Assembly (NCBI GenBank): GCA_009733575.1
Contig: ML769392.1
Coordinates: forward strand, 248,001-312,000
Length of the DNA stretch: 64,000 bases
DNA from: Gymnopus androsaceus JB14
Lineage: Eukaryota; Basidiomycota; Agaricomycetes; Agaricales; Omphalotaceae
Direction of reading: 5' to 3'
Below are positions 61,912-64,000 of the stretch, one piece after another (within the stretch, counting starts at the first letter, position 1; each line of letters starts with the position of its first letter). A program made the position numbers and the translations under genes. The notes under the pieces are model-generated. The model worked only from the letters and a program-made list of their open reading frames with translations. It was not told the DNA's origin and did not search any database.

Positions 61912-64000
61912 TCATATCTGTTCAATCGGTGTGGTCTCCCCGCCTCCGACACTGACCCTGGCTTTACGAGCGGAACGTTTTCGAGTGAGCGGCGTGACTC
62001 TAGTATCCACTCGTAGCCCATCTTCACGTTCAACTTGAACATAATCTCCTTCCGACATTTCAACTTGTTCCCCATCGCCTTCGTCTTCATCCAGCACTGG
62101 TCTACCCCACCTTGACGCGGAAACAGCTCCGTCAATCCACTTTAACGCACCGCTACCAACCTCCCGAACTTTTCGGTTTCGTGAATGCCATGCCATCGCC
62201 CCGCGGCTTCCCGAGCTCGCTCGGCTAGCGCTTCTCGTTGGGTCTGGAGTAGGTAGCGGACTGCGCTTATCGTCCTCGTGTGAGGGTATCTTTCCAGGAC
62301 GCGCGGAAAGCATACGGGGATCGGATGGAAAAATTAAAGGAAGCATGTACCGAGAATCCAGCAGCTCTCCTAGAACTTGAGGTGGTTGAGCAGGTTCCCA
62401 GGTTGATTTGTCTCTACTTGGATCAAATAGAGAGTCAATACCTTCCTGGGCAGCGGATAAATCTGCTGAGCCCGTAGATATCGTAGAGACGTTTCCTGGG
62501 TCCGGTGAGGACTCGTTAGCAAAGGACGACCCACTGCCTTCATGATCACGATCATTCATCTATGCGAGCAATACTTCAGTATACCGTTCAATTCATGTTA
62601 TGATATATGGCACCACCTCTTTCCGTAACGCTTCAACGCCAAGCTTGACACGATGGCGTTCCCAGTCCTTCTGAAGCTGCGTTAGGTATTGAATGCATTC
62701 TTCGGTCATCCTGCCCTCGTTCACTTCGAATTTGTAGTCTCGCACGGCACGTCGCATCTATGAAGCGAAATGAGACCAATATTAAAAGCTGTAGAGTTCC
62801 GCAGTATTCACCTGGAGAGGGTTGATGCTCTTCATGGTTTGAATTGTGGCAACGAGATCTGAAAACTCTGTGATGGAAGAAAGGCACTGCCAGGCGGATG
62901 TAAGGCATTATTACTGCGCACACAAAATATCTTTACCTGCAGCCAGTTTAGGAGGTCTCGAACGGGAGAGAAATGACTCTGTACACCGCGAGGCAGTCCC
63001 ATTTGTCCTACCCATTCTTCCAGTGTACCCAAGTTCATGCCTATTTGAACAGCTCTTGATCTAAAAGCAAACGGACAGTTGGTAATGAGAGGAGAAGAAC
63101 GGGTTACACTCACCGACATATATATTTCTTTCGTGTTAACACGCGATTGAACATTTCACCTAGGCAAGCGGGACTTAGCATATTATACTCTTTGGATTTG
63201 GTGTGCACTTACATGATGTCCAATACATGACCTGGGACCACAGTTGGGTGATTAAGGCGGGGTTGATATCGGAGAGGGTCAGGAATGTATGTAGCGCAGT
63301 TAGATACGAGGTCAATTGAGAGGGCGAAGGGGTCTGCGAGTTTTCCGAGAACAGAGCCTGAAGAGGAGTCGCGCTGGAAGAAGCCCTAGCACGATTAAGA
63401 GTCTGACGGAAAGAGGAGAAGGAGGAAGCGCTCGGCGGCGGAGAGGGTGGGCGTAATGGCAACGGAGACGGAGGGGCTCTTAGGGTCGGGTTGGCGGAAG
63501 CTGGGGGTGCAGTAGTCTTCTTTTTGCCAGTGAATGGCCGTAGAAACGTCCATTGCTCTGATTCAAATTGAACCGAATCGAACTCTGAGCCTAATGATGA
63601 ATAATCTAAAAGTGCGCTGTCCAATAACTCGTCTATCTTGCGTTCCGCAAGACGTATAATGAATACTGGATGAAAATCAGGGACCTGTCTGTCTATAGAG
63701 GAAAGAACCTACCGAACACAGAGTTTATCGTTTCCTCGATAAGTTCAAAGGACCCCAGCATCTCGCAAACCTCGCTAATGGATTTATCGCATTGCATGAG
63801 ATGTAGCCAGATAGTTGCGTTATACAACCAAAACACGAGCACAGTAATGTCTTCTGGACGATTCTGTACATTTGATTAGTTTCTCGCGTCTGATAAGTAG
63901 AGCAAAAGCTAGTTGGCTTACAAAAAAGTTGTCCTCTATAGCTTCTGTGGCGCCCAGCATGAAATCCTCTAACCAGTTGTGATCGCATGTAAGGCAAGCA
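61912..64000 (-). CDS. DIL (dilute) domain protein, N-terminus outside the window
   Basis: The visible part begins inside ...LEDFMLGATEAIEDNFF and continues over exons with ITVLVFWLYNATIWLHLM, FELIEETINSVF, a Pro/Ser-rich insertion (PPSPLPLRPPSPPPSAS), then the DIL core: MYWTSCEMFNRVLTRKK, RAVQIGMNLGTLEEWVGQ, LTQLQKDWERHRVKLG. DIL is the cargo-binding domain of class V myosins, but fungi have a separate DIL protein with ankyrin repeats and no motor (yeast Ypr089w-like), and this low-complexity-rich tail (SRNRKVREVGSGALKW ... acidic DEDEGDGEQ) fits that group better. The upstream (right-hand) part would show whether ankyrin repeats or a myosin motor precede it. Frames are continuous. Confidence 0.8.

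Noticed and set aside
1..64000. CRISPR arrays, bacterial operons, replication origins or a biosynthetic cluster
   Set aside because: The window is fungal nuclear DNA with spliced genes; no repeat-spacer pattern, and neighbouring genes are of unrelated function.

Overview
The window is nuclear DNA of a filamentous basidiomycete, most likely an agaricomycete mushroom. Genes are dense, introns are mostly 45-65 nt with GT..AG ends, and the gene set fits: a cytochrome b5-fused sphingolipid desaturase, NADPH oxidase A, a single-pass serine-rich membrane protein, a CAS1-type O-acetyltransferase and a chromodomain Ty3/gypsy element. About 20 host protein genes can be read, often in divergent pairs that share short promoters.

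Layout. 0-9 kb: F-box gene, RAD51, 3-phosphoglycerate dehydrogenase diverging from HIS7 (two TGACTC sites lie between them), a delta-8 desaturase converging on HIS7 with only 9 bp between stop codons, and a PAL1-like gene. 9-14 kb: a sparse region with a tRNA-like relic, ribosomal protein eL13, and a MetE-like methyltransferase. 13.6-29.6 kb is accessory: a 2.3 kb host segment (end of the methyltransferase gene plus a membrane protein gene) occurs twice, flanking an indel-riddled gypsy fragment and an intact 6.5 kb chromovirus. The second copy abuts an intact Tc1-type transposon with perfect 72-bp inverted repeats. 29.8-41 kb: a small conserved gene, TAF5, MAD2, NoxA, a STE11-class MAPKKK and a class III RNase-domain protein. 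41-50 kb: NUP155/NUP170, a RING-CH ligase and a mitochondrial carrier. 50-64 kb: a REXO4-like protein lacking its catalytic DxE, a PPR-like mitochondrial protein, the proteasome tether STS1/Cut8, a tandemly duplicated non-coding snoRNA host gene, CAS1, a rhomboid protease and a DIL-domain protein cut by the window edge.

The strongest new-looking item is the non-coding locus at 55.6-56.6 kb. It is a ~470 bp unit in two tandem copies. Each unit has two introns, and each intron carries a C/D-box snoRNA candidate, one with antisense to 18S and one to 25S rRNA. A second is a 50-nt intron candidate in the membrane protein gene that is almost a copy of the exon just upstream of it. A third, technical, signal is that at least nine conserved genes carry apparent single-base indels, mostly in short homopolymers, and the 15.9-19.3 kb gypsy fragment looks like unpolished long-read sequence. 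The duplication may therefore partly reflect two haplotypes joined in assembly.
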